Positions 16,021 to 21,724 of a stretch of 21,840 nt of DNA are shown in pieces. Where the stretch lies: NCBI GenBank assembly GCA_964455095.1, contig CAYVUV010000226.1, positions 1 through 21,840 of the forward strand, read 5' to 3'. Each line of letters opens with the position of its first letter. The first letter of the stretch is position 1. Below the pieces are notes generated by a model that searched no databases, was not told the origin of the DNA, and was given only the letters and a program-made list of their open reading frames with translations. The translations under genes were made by a program, and so were the position numbers. This DNA comes from CAYVUV01 sp964455095. GTDB taxonomy: Bacteria > Desulfobacterota > Binatia > HRBIN30 > CADEER01.

Positions 16021-16277
16021 ATGGTAGATCGCCGGCCAGGAAGACGTACTTCGAACTCATCGGCCCTATCCGGCAGGTCGAGACAATTGCCGCCACGCAC
16101 GCAATCCGAGATCGCGCCCGGCTGCAACGGCTGCATGGCCGCGGGCGGTGGCGCAAGCGAAAGGGGATTGCGACGGTTCGTCTCGCTGATGGGTTCGTCT
16201 GCGAAGCCGAAGTTCATTGGTACGAGGCGACGGGAATTGGTAGAAGAGAGCTGAGGGTGAAACGATTGCTCAGGTGA
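16021..16277 (+). CDS. Small conserved basic protein, 5' end broken
   Basis: The frame from 16047 to 16277 reads YFELIGPIRQVETIA, then a basic stretch RLHGRGRWRKRKG, then ATVRLADG and HWYEATGIGRRELRVKR. I recognise this as a widespread small uncharacterised protein (about 77 residues) that usually precedes a partner like the next gene. No ATG, GTG or TTG exists in frame before YFELIG back to a TAG at 16002. Either ACG at 16044 is a mutated ATG, or a one-base loss separates it from the ATG at 16021, which has AGGA upstream; adding one base gives MVDRRPGKTYFELIG. It ends 7 bases before the next ATG. Function unknown; the basic core suggests nucleic-acid binding. Confidence 0.6.
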
Positions 16278-16284
16278 AGAGACC

Positions 16285-16524
16285 ATGCCGCGCACACTCA
16301 CCAAAAAGAAGCGCTTCGTAGTTTGCGTTCGGAACACCGGCTACCCGGCATCTCTCGAGCTGCGCAAGATCTACCAAGCTCTCCCGGATGCCGACGCCGA
16401 GGCGCACAATTTGGTTCGCGTGATCGACGAGTCAGGCGAGGACTACCTCTACCCCGAGAAGTTCTTTCTTGCCCTCGACCTCCCGCAGGGCGTGGAGACT
16501 GCATTGCGTCGCGCAGCGGGATGA
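16285..16524 (+). CDS. Small conserved protein, partner of the preceding gene
   Basis: This 79-residue protein has a basic start (MPRTLTKKKRFVVCV) and then NTGYPASLELRKIYQALPDADAEAHNLVRVIDESGEDYLYPEKFF, a strongly conserved core of a small family with no known function. The compact alpha/beta pattern and the paired arrangement with a basic partner 7 bases upstream recall toxin-antitoxin or adaptor pairs, but no catalytic residues of a known toxin are evident. It lacks a signal peptide or membrane segment. It is followed by a putative cassette end at 16554 and a strong terminator at 16664. Confidence 0.75.
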   Translation: MPRTLTKKKRFVVCVRNTGYPASLELRKIYQALPDADAEAHNLVRVIDESGEDYLYPEKFFLALDLPQGVETALRRAAG

Positions 16525-16553
16525 TCTCCGCGGGCTCCTACGGCCTCGACGAA

Positions 16554-16640
16554 GCGCTAACAACGCCCTAGGGCGGGTCTGCATGAGCTCGGTGTCCATT
16601 CGCAAATGACGGTGAACCGTCCGCTCGCGCCACGGCGTTC
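16554..16640. other. attC-like sequence after the small-protein pair
   Basis: GCGCTAACAACGCC begins the stretch, and GGCGTTCGGC lies near its end, giving complementary AACGCC/GGCGTT arms about 70 bases apart; an internal GACGG-TGAA-CCGTC hairpin lies between. The start matches the R'' core of integron attC sites and is the exact complement of 16000-16007. The downstream core GTTCGGC departs from the GTTRRRY consensus by one base. I rate this as possible only. Confidence 0.3.
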
Positions 16641-16663
16641 GGCGTGACGAGAGTGGGGCGACC

Positions 16664-16687
16664 GGGGGACGCATACGTCCCCCTTTT
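16664..16687 (+). terminator. Intrinsic terminator
   Basis: An eight-base-pair GC-rich stem (GGGGGACG with CGTCCCCC) closes a CATA loop and is followed directly by TTTT. It is correctly oriented to end transcription of the small-protein pair and to insulate the next gene. It is the clearest rho-independent terminator in the window. Confidence 0.8.
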
Positions 16688-16782
16688 CCGTGCATCGGAA
16701 TGAAACTTCGCCTGACAAGGGGGGCAGCCGGGAGCCGGTTCGTTCTAGCTCGCGCGGCTGAGCGCCAGACGCTGGGGCAGAC

Positions 16783-17232
16783 ATGGGATGGATCAGATGG
16801 CTGGGTCGCCGACTCCTCTACGGAGGATCGTCCCTCCGTTTGTACGAGAGGCAAGTGGTCGAATCGGCGGCGAGAACCCTGGCCAGCGGGGACGCGGGAA
16901 ACGTCCTGCTTCAGATGCGCGGGGTCGAAGCGGTTCAACGGACGCTCAAGGGCCGTCACGGGTCCTTCCTGTACGGTGACGATAAAGCGGATCTCCCCCG
17001 TCTCGCTGAGAGGGCATTCACTGTGACGCTGGAGCTGCGAACTCCGAGCGCGCGAACAACGGCAGCAGTGACATGGTGGGATGGGCTGCTCTCCACCATC
17101 GAGTTCAAGAAACCACCGAAGCGGTTCCTCGCGGACGGCTTCGATGTGGTACGCGCTACCGCTGGGGGCAAATGGCGCGGTCCGGCAGAGGCAGCGAACA
17201 GGTTGGAACATGGACGCGACAGTCCTGCCTAG
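16783..17232 (+). CDS. Hypothetical protein, 149 residues
   Basis: I do not recognise a family. The N-terminus (MGWIRWLGRRLLYGG) is basic and amphipathic and could touch a membrane. The middle contains a run of alternating hydrophobic and polar residues (FTVTLELRTP) and then TTAAVTWWDGLLSTIEFKKPPKRF, whose paired Trp and WDG...SIEF pattern looks like a conserved beta-hairpin. There is no signal peptide or clear catalytic motif. A GGGG stretch lies just before the ATG. It is followed after 15 bases by the DLH-like gene, so they may be co-transcribed. It begins after the terminator at 16664. Confidence 0.6.
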   Translation: MGWIRWLGRRLLYGGSSLRLYERQVVESAARTLASGDAGNVLLQMRGVEAVQRTLKGRHGSFLYGDDKADLPRLAERAFTVTLELRTPSARTTAAVTWWDGLLSTIEFKKPPKRFLADGFDVVRATAGGKWRGPAEAANRLEHGRDSPA

Positions 17233-17247
17233 AGAGGAACCTCGACG

Positions 17248-18066
17248 ATGCCGCCACAGAACATGAACGAAGACGATCGGCTCGAGGACTTCGATCACCG
17301 CGAGATCACGCTGGACGGCATCACGAAGCTCGTGCACGTCGCCGGTGCCGGGCCGGCGGTGATCGTCATGACCGAGATGCCGGGCATCAGCCCGCATGTC
17401 GCTCGCTTCAGTCGCTGGGTGCGCGAGGCGGGATTCACCGTGTACATGCCCTCGCTGTTCGGCCGCGATGGGGCGGTGCCGACCGTCGAAGAGGGCACGG
17501 CCATCTTCCAACAGGCATGCGTCAGCGCCGAGTTCCGCGCCTTTGCGTCCAATCAGTCGAGCCCGGTGACCGGATGGCTCCGGGCGCTGGCGAGGTTGGC
17601 GCACGGGGAGTGCGGCGGTCCGGGCGTGGGCGCGATCGGAATGTGTTTCACCGGCAACTTCGCGCTGACGATGATGCTCGAGCCCGCGATGCTCGCGCCG
17701 GTTCTCTCGCAGCCGTCGCTACCGCTCGACGACCCCGGCGGTCTGGAGATCGCGCCCGAAGAGCTCGTCGCGGTGCGACAACGCCTCGATCGCGACGACC
17801 TGACGGTCATGGCCTATCGCTTCGCGGGAGATCGCTTCTGCAAGGCGCGGCGGTTCGCCGCCTACTCAGAAGCCCTCGGCGACCGTTTCATCCCGAGAGT
17901 GCTTCCCGACAGCGCGGCCAACCGCGACTTGCCCCCGTTCTTCGATCAAGTGGTGGGGTGCCCGCACAGCGTCGTGACCGCGCATCTGATCGATGAAGCC
18001 GGGCAACCGACGATCGCCGCCCGCGATGAGATTCTGGCGTTCTTCGCGCGTCGGCTCGGCTCCTGA
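17248..18066 (+). CDS. Dienelactone hydrolase family protein
   Basis: This 272-residue alpha/beta-hydrolase of the dienelactone hydrolase group has a cysteine nucleophile, C133, in GMCFTG (G-x-C-x-G). E43 in MTEMPG corresponds to the glutamate that primes the cysteine in known dienelactone hydrolases; D195 in FAGDRFC is a candidate acid, and a His near residues 243-251 would complete the triad. True DLH opens dienelactones in chlorocatechol degradation, but the wider family acts on varied lactones and esters, and its exact substrate here is unknown. AGAGG lies 10 bases before the ATG. It is the first gene of the downstream same-strand run, separated from the kinase by a repeat. Confidence 0.85.
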   Translation: MPPQNMNEDDRLEDFDHREITLDGITKLVHVAGAGPAVIVMTEMPGISPHVARFSRWVREAGFTVYMPSLFGRDGAVPTVEEGTAIFQQACVSAEFRAFASNQSSPVTGWLRALARLAHGECGGPGVGAIGMCFTGNFALTMMLEPAMLAPVLSQPSLPLDDPGGLEIAPEELVAVRQRLDRDDLTVMAYRFAGDRFCKARRFAAYSEALGDRFIPRVLPDSAANRDLPPFFDQVVGCPHSVVTAHLIDEAGQPTIAARDEILAFFARRLGS

Positions 18067-18124
18067 CGCGAGATAGGTCGCGTGGCTCCGCGGGCTAACG
18101 CGCGCAAAGAGCCCCGCCCCGTGC

Positions 18125-18190
18125 TTCGACGAGCTCAGCATGAGCGGATCCCCTCCACCATCTCAAAGGGCTCGGACTGAGCTCGTCGAA
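18125..18190. repeat. 14-bp perfect inverted repeat
   Basis: TTCGACGAGCTCAG at 18125-18138 is perfectly inverted as CTGAGCTCGTCGAA at 18177-18190, with 38 bases between. The motif is of the CTTCGACRAGCTCAG type that recurs widely as a dispersed repeat. CATGAGCGGATCCCC at 18139-18153 matches, inverted, 14548-14562. It separates the DLH-like gene from the kinase and could fold into a terminator-like stem. Confidence 0.6.
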
Positions 18191-18249
18191 CTCTCAGAGC
18201 GAAAGACTTGAGCTCCCCGGAAGGTGAAGTGTACCTTCGCGGTCACGGT

Positions 18250-18753
18250 ATGCGCGTCGCAATCCTCGGCAACTCCGGCTCCGGCAAGTCGACCCTGGCG
18301 CGCCAGCTTGCGCTTGCCGTGCAGGCTCCGGTGCTCGATCTGGATACCGTCGCCTGGGAACCGGAGAGGATCGCGGTGCCCAGAGATGCGGTGGCGGCCG
18401 CACGGGATGTCGAAGCCTTCTGCGCCGCCAACGAACATTGGGTGGTGGAGGGATGCTACGCGAACCTCGTCGATTCGACATTCGCGTTTCGGCCACACCT
18501 ACTGTTCCTCGATCCCGGAGCCGAGCAGTGCCTCGCGAACTGCAAGTCGCGCCCGTGGGAGCCGCACAAGTACAGTTCGCCGCAGGAACAAGATCAGCGA
18601 TTGCAGTTTCTTCTCGCCTGGGTGCAGGAGTACTACTCGCGCGATGGTGACATGTCGCATCGAGGCCATCTCGCCCTCTTCCAGGCCTATGCGGGTCCAC
18701 GGCAGCACATTCGCAAGCTGCCCGGTGCCGGCTTCACGCTGGTGAGCACGTGA
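18250..18753 (+). CDS. P-loop kinase-like protein (topology-modulation/adenylate-kinase-like)
   Basis: This is a 167-residue P-loop NTPase. Walker A is GNSGSGKST at residues 7-15, directly after the first strand MRVAILG, and a conserved DLDTVAWEP at about 33-41 resembles the substrate-binding region of small nucleotide-kinase or FlaR-like topology-modulation proteins. The helical lid region is short. The substrate is not known. The ATG at 18250 is chosen because the first beta strand begins there; a TTG 14 codons upstream is an alternative. Its stop lies 19 bases before the dehalogenase-like gene, suggesting co-transcription. Confidence 0.78.
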   Translation: MRVAILGNSGSGKSTLARQLALAVQAPVLDLDTVAWEPERIAVPRDAVAAARDVEAFCAANEHWVVEGCYANLVDSTFAFRPHLLFLDPGAEQCLANCKSRPWEPHKYSSPQEQDQRLQFLLAWVQEYYSRDGDMSHRGHLALFQAYAGPRQHIRKLPGAGFTLVST

Positions 18754-18762
18754 CGCGGTAGA

Positions 18763-18768
18763 GGGAGG
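18763..18768 (+). promoter_or_regulatory. Ribosome-binding site of the halohydrin dehalogenase candidate
   Basis: GGGAGG lies four bases before the ATG at 18773 and fixes that start. Confidence 0.65.
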
Positions 18769-18772
18769 TCGA

Positions 18773-19456
18773 ATGCATCACCAACGGCTGAAGGACAAGC
18801 GCGTGCTCGTCACCCATGCAGACGCCTTCATGGGTCCCATGCTGTGCGAAGTCTTCGCCGAGCACGGGGCAATCGTCGTTGCGAGCACGGACCCATTGCT
18901 CGACCCAACGGTACCGGCCTCGCTCGTTGCCGGCGCCGGCAGGATCGACGTGCTGGTGGCCAATCTGGGCGTGCCGGCGCCGACAACGCACGCGACCGAG
19001 GTGTCCGAAGACGAGTGGCGGAACACGTTTGCCGCCCTCGTCGATCCGCTGCCGCGGTTGTTCAAGGCCGTGCTGCCTCCGATGATCGAGCGACGAGCGG
19101 GCAAGATCGTCGTCATGGGCAGCGCCTCGGCTCTGCGCGGCATGAAGCGAGCCTCGACCTACAGCGCCGCGCGCGGCGCGCAGCTGGCCTACGTGCAGGC
19201 CGTCGGCGTCGAAGTCGCGCCGCACAACGTCCAGGTCAATGCCATCGCGCAGAACTTCGTCGACAACCCGACGTACTTCCCGCCCGAAGTGCAGGCCAAC
19301 CCGCGCTTCCAGGAGCGGCTGCAGCGCGAAGTGCCGCTGGGACGGCTGGTCGGCGCACGAGAAGACGCCGAGTTCGCGGCGTACCTGTGCAGCGAGGCGG
19401 CCAGTTGTTTCGTCGGCCAGGTGTTTCCGGTCTGCGGCGGTTGGATCACACGCTAG
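18773..19456 (+). CDS. Halohydrin dehalogenase candidate (SDR fold)
   Basis: This 227-residue short-chain-dehydrogenase-fold protein lacks two dehydrogenase hallmarks. The glycine-rich NAD(P) motif is replaced by T14-HADA-F19-M-G21 (T-x4-F-x-G), and the catalytic lysine is arginine: S117, Y130, R134 (S-x12-Y-x3-R). Both are the defining signatures of halohydrin dehalogenases, where Ser-Tyr-Arg closes vicinal haloalcohols to epoxides and the halide sits where NAD would bind; the reverse reaction opens epoxides with azide, cyanide or nitrite. The tail NPTYFPPE...VGQVFPVCGGW also matches the halide-pocket region (PYFYP in HheC from memory). Length is normal. GGGAGG precedes the ATG. A degenerate dehydrogenase is the alternative, but paired motifs make that less likely. 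Confidence 0.82.
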   Translation: MHHQRLKDKRVLVTHADAFMGPMLCEVFAEHGAIVVASTDPLLDPTVPASLVAGAGRIDVLVANLGVPAPTTHATEVSEDEWRNTFAALVDPLPRLFKAVLPPMIERRAGKIVVMGSASALRGMKRASTYSAARGAQLAYVQAVGVEVAPHNVQVNAIAQNFVDNPTYFPPEVQANPRFQERLQREVPLGRLVGAREDAEFAAYLCSEAASCFVGQVFPVCGGWITR

Positions 19457-19466
19457 CGCGCGCGAC

Positions 19467-20105
19467 ATGCCACTTCTCATCTTCGATCTCGACGGGACCA
19501 TCAGTAACCCCGTGGTGGGCTTCGGCCGGTCGATCAACTACGCGCTCGGCGCCTTCGGCTACGCCGAGATCGACGACGAGGAGTTGTCCCAATACATTGG
19601 CCCCCCATTGGAGGCCACCTTCCGGCGCGTTGCGCCGGGCGCTTCCGACGCGGCGATTCTCGGTCTGGTTGCCAAGTACCGCGAACGGTACGGTGAGATC
19701 GGGTACATGGAGAACCTGGTCTACCCCGGCATCCCGGAAGCGCTGCAGCACCTCGCCGCGCACGGGGTCCGGATGGGGGTCTGCACGTCGAAGCGAGTGG
19801 ATTTCGCCGAGCGGATCCTGACGCTGTTCGAGCTGCGCTCGTATTTCGCATTTGTCAGCGGCGGAGACATTGGCATGGGCAAGGACGAACAGCTGCGGTC
19901 GCTCATGGAGCAGAAGACCGTGAGCCGCGGCGCCGCGATGATCGGCGACCGCGCCGTCGACATGACCGCTGCCCGCACCAACGGTTTGCGCTCGATCGGC
20001 GTCCTCTGGGGCCACGGGAGCCGAGAGGAGCTGGTGGGAGCTGTCCCGGATCGGCTTCTGGAATGGCCCCTGGAATTGAAAGAGCTGGCAGAGCGAACCT
20101 GGTGA
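19467..20105 (+). CDS. HAD-superfamily hydrolase, phosphatase-type
   Basis: This 212-residue HAD-like protein of the phosphoglycolate-phosphatase-like subgroup has motif I FDLDGT (D7, D9), motif II CTSK near residue 107, motif III K139 in GMGKD, and motif IV GDRAVDM (D161, D165). A four-helix cap domain lies between motif I and II. The DLDGT form indicates a phosphatase or phosphotransferase, not a haloacid dehalogenase, which has DxYGT. The ATG at 19467 places the motif-I strand at the N-terminus; longer in-frame readings overlap the upstream gene. It follows the dehalogenase candidate by 10 bases and precedes the next gene by 5, so they form a tight operon. Substrate unknown. Confidence 0.88.
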   Translation: MPLLIFDLDGTISNPVVGFGRSINYALGAFGYAEIDDEELSQYIGPPLEATFRRVAPGASDAAILGLVAKYRERYGEIGYMENLVYPGIPEALQHLAAHGVRMGVCTSKRVDFAERILTLFELRSYFAFVSGGDIGMGKDEQLRSLMEQKTVSRGAAMIGDRAVDMTAARTNGLRSIGVLWGHGSREELVGAVPDRLLEWPLELKELAERTW

Positions 20106-20110
20106 GAATC

Positions 20111-20359
20111 ATGTCGGACCCGGTCGACGACCTGATCATCGATCTTCTCGAATGGATCGGTCCACGGGCGAAGCCGTATGCCGAGGTCATGGACGCGTGG
20201 CGGACGTCCTGCCCCCGCCTTCCGGTATGGGAAGAGGCCAATGACCGCGGCTTCGTCGAGCGTCACCATCAAGACGACGGCGGAACCATGGTCTCCGTGA
20301 CAATCCTGGGACAACAGTTCATAACCAACCATCGCCGGCAGCGACTCGTGCCGCCCTGA
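20111..20359 (+). CDS. Small conserved winged-helix-like protein
   Basis: This 82-residue protein begins MSDPVDDLIIDLLEWIGPR, followed by PYAEVMDAWRTSCPRLPVWEEANDRGFVERHH and a C-terminal strand MVSVTILGQQFI. I recognise it as a common short proteobacterial protein of unknown function; the helix-turn-helix-hairpin order suggests a winged-helix fold, possibly a DNA-binding or accessory protein. The ATG at 20111 lies 5 bases after the HAD stop, with GGTGAG overlapping that stop. An in-frame extension upstream lies inside the HAD gene and is not favoured. Confidence 0.75.
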   Translation: MSDPVDDLIIDLLEWIGPRAKPYAEVMDAWRTSCPRLPVWEEANDRGFVERHHQDDGGTMVSVTILGQQFITNHRRQRLVPP

Positions 20360-20393
20360 TGCTTGCGATGGCGCTACCTACCTGCGGAGTTCC

Positions 20394-21008
20394 ATGATCG
20401 AACCGAGAAGCCAGAACGCCATTCGCTTCTACTTCAGCTTCCGCAGCCCCTACGCCTGGCTCGCGGCCGAGCGGCTCGAGGCGGAGCTCGGTGACCTGGG
20501 CGTGCCGATCGAGCGGATCCCGATCTTTCCGACACCCGAGCTCTTCCCGAACGATCCGTCGGTGATGCCGGAGAAGCTTGCCTACATTGCACAGGACATC
20601 GCGCGCCTGGCGCGCGAGCAGGGCCTGACGGTCCGCCCCCCGCCCCCCGGCGATCCCGATTGGGCGCTCTCGCACGCGGCGTTTTTGGGCGCTCGACGCC
20701 ACGGCGGGGAGCAACGCTTCATGGTGGAGGTCTTCCGCAAGCGCTTCTGCGAGGGCCTCGACCTCGGAGACGACCGCGTCATCGCCGACGCTGCCCGCGG
20801 CGCTGGGTTGGATCCCGCCACGATGGTCTCCGCGGCACATTCGGAGGACCTTCGCGCCGAAGCGTCCGCGGGCTGGCGCCTCGGCGTCGAACGCGACCGC
20901 ATCTTCGGCGTCCCGAGCTTCGTCTACGCCGGCAAGCTTTACTGGGGACAAGACCGCATGCACTTCCTGCGCAGCGCCGTGCTTCGCAAGTCAGGCGCCA
21001 CTGCCTGA
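20394..21008 (+). CDS. Kappa-GST/HCCA-isomerase family protein (DsbA fold)
   Basis: This 204-residue protein of the DsbA-like 2-hydroxychromene-2-carboxylate isomerase / kappa-class GST family has an N-terminal IRFYFSFRSPYAWL carrying S18 at the thiol-activating position; the inserted helical domain follows. GVPSFVYAGKLYWGQDRM near the C-terminus contains the cis-proline loop and the conserved WGQDR. Family members use glutathione to isomerise or conjugate aromatic or electrophilic substrates. It is 34 bases downstream of the 82-residue gene and is coupled to the next GST, which fits joint handling of a reactive electrophile such as an epoxide; that link is inference. Confidence 0.88.
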   Translation: MIEPRSQNAIRFYFSFRSPYAWLAAERLEAELGDLGVPIERIPIFPTPELFPNDPSVMPEKLAYIAQDIARLAREQGLTVRPPPPGDPDWALSHAAFLGARRHGGEQRFMVEVFRKRFCEGLDLGDDRVIADAARGAGLDPATMVSAAHSEDLRAEASAGWRLGVERDRIFGVPSFVYAGKLYWGQDRMHFLRSAVLRKSGATA

Positions 21009-21013
21009 GGAGG
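21008..21013 (+). promoter_or_regulatory. Ribosome-binding site of the second GST gene
   Basis: AGGAGG overlaps the TGA of the kappa-GST gene, so translation is coupled. It is three bases from the ATG at 21017 and nine from the ATG at 21023, leaving the start uncertain by two codons. Confidence 0.65.
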
Positions 21014-21016
21014 CGG

Positions 21017-21676
21017 ATGTCCATGAAGCTCTATGCCCACCCCTTTTCGTCCTACTGCCAGAAGGTCCTGATCGCGCTGTACGAGAACGATACCCCGTTC
21101 GAGCTCGGCATGCTGGCGATGGGCGACGAGCGCGCGGCAGCCGAGCTGGCGATCTTGTGGCCGCTCAAGCGGATGCCGGTGCTGGCCGACGCCGGCCACA
21201 GCGTGGTGGAATCGACCATCATCATCGAATATCTCGATCTCGTTCACCCCGGCCCCGTGAAGTTGATCCCCGCCGACGCGCGCGCCGCGCTCGACGTGCG
21301 GATGATGGACCGCTTCTTCGACAACTACGTCATGACACCGATGCAGAAGATCGTCTTCGACAGTATCCGTGCGACAGAGGATCGCGACCGCCAGGGTGTC
21401 GCCGACGCGCACAAGCTGCTCGATACGGCCTACGCGTGGCTCGAGGGCTCAATGGCCGGGCGCGAGTGGGCGGCGGGCGACGCCTTCAGCCTGGCCGATT
21501 GCGCCGCCGCGCCGGCGCTGTTCTACGCCGACTGGGTTCACCCCATCGGCCAGGGCTCCACCAATGTCCGCGCCTATCGCCAACGGTTGCTCGCCCGCCC
21601 ATCCTTCGCACGGGCAGTGGACGAGGCGCGGCCGTATCGCCAGTTCTTTCCGCTCGGCGCACCCGACCGAGACTGA
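21017..21676 (+). CDS. Glutathione S-transferase family protein
   Basis: This 219-residue GST has a thioredoxin-like N-terminal domain carrying HPFSSYCQKVLIALYEN, where a Ser or the Cys of SSYC is the likely thiolate partner. The cis-proline loop is KRMPVL and the glutathione contact is VVESTIIIEYLD. The helical C-terminal domain includes the N-capping box AGDAFSLADCA. It is the last gene of the operon-like run, 8 bases after the kappa-GST gene. It is distinct from the GST at 7628: the C-terminal extension is missing and the active-site region differs. The likely role is conjugating or isomerising an electrophile produced by the upstream enzymes; substrate unknown. Confidence 0.9.
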   Translation: MSMKLYAHPFSSYCQKVLIALYENDTPFELGMLAMGDERAAAELAILWPLKRMPVLADAGHSVVESTIIIEYLDLVHPGPVKLIPADARAALDVRMMDRFFDNYVMTPMQKIVFDSIRATEDRDRQGVADAHKLLDTAYAWLEGSMAGREWAAGDAFSLADCAAAPALFYADWVHPIGQGSTNVRAYRQRLLARPSFARAVDEARPYRQFFPLGAPDRD

Positions 21677-21688
21677 CCGCACGCGCCC

Positions 21689-21717
21689 TTGACTTATCGA
21701 CCGAGCGGTTGATAAGT
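21689..21717. promoter_or_regulatory. TetR-type operator overlapping a promoter
   Basis: ACTTATCGACCG at 21692-21703 and CGGTTGATAAGT at 21706-21717 form a 26-bp palindrome with one mismatched pair and a two-base centre. TTGACT at 21689 and GATAAG at 21711, 16 bases apart, resemble -35 and -10 elements, so a dimeric repressor bound here would block the promoter. The size and symmetry suit a TetR-family regulator. The next ATG is only about 8 bases downstream of the -10, suggesting a leaderless message. Confidence 0.65.
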
Positions 21718-21724
21718 CGGCCGC

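Noticed and set aside
15862..16254. A 130-residue plus-strand frame after the VOC gene
   Set aside because: Its product is Arg/Ser/Pro-rich without recognisable features, and it overlaps the conserved YFELIG...HWYEATGIG frame, which has family resemblance.
19467..20105. Haloacid dehalogenase assignment for the HAD protein next to the dehalogenase candidate
   Set aside because: Motif I is DLDGT, the phosphatase form; true haloacid dehalogenases carry DxYGT. The name similarity is misleading.
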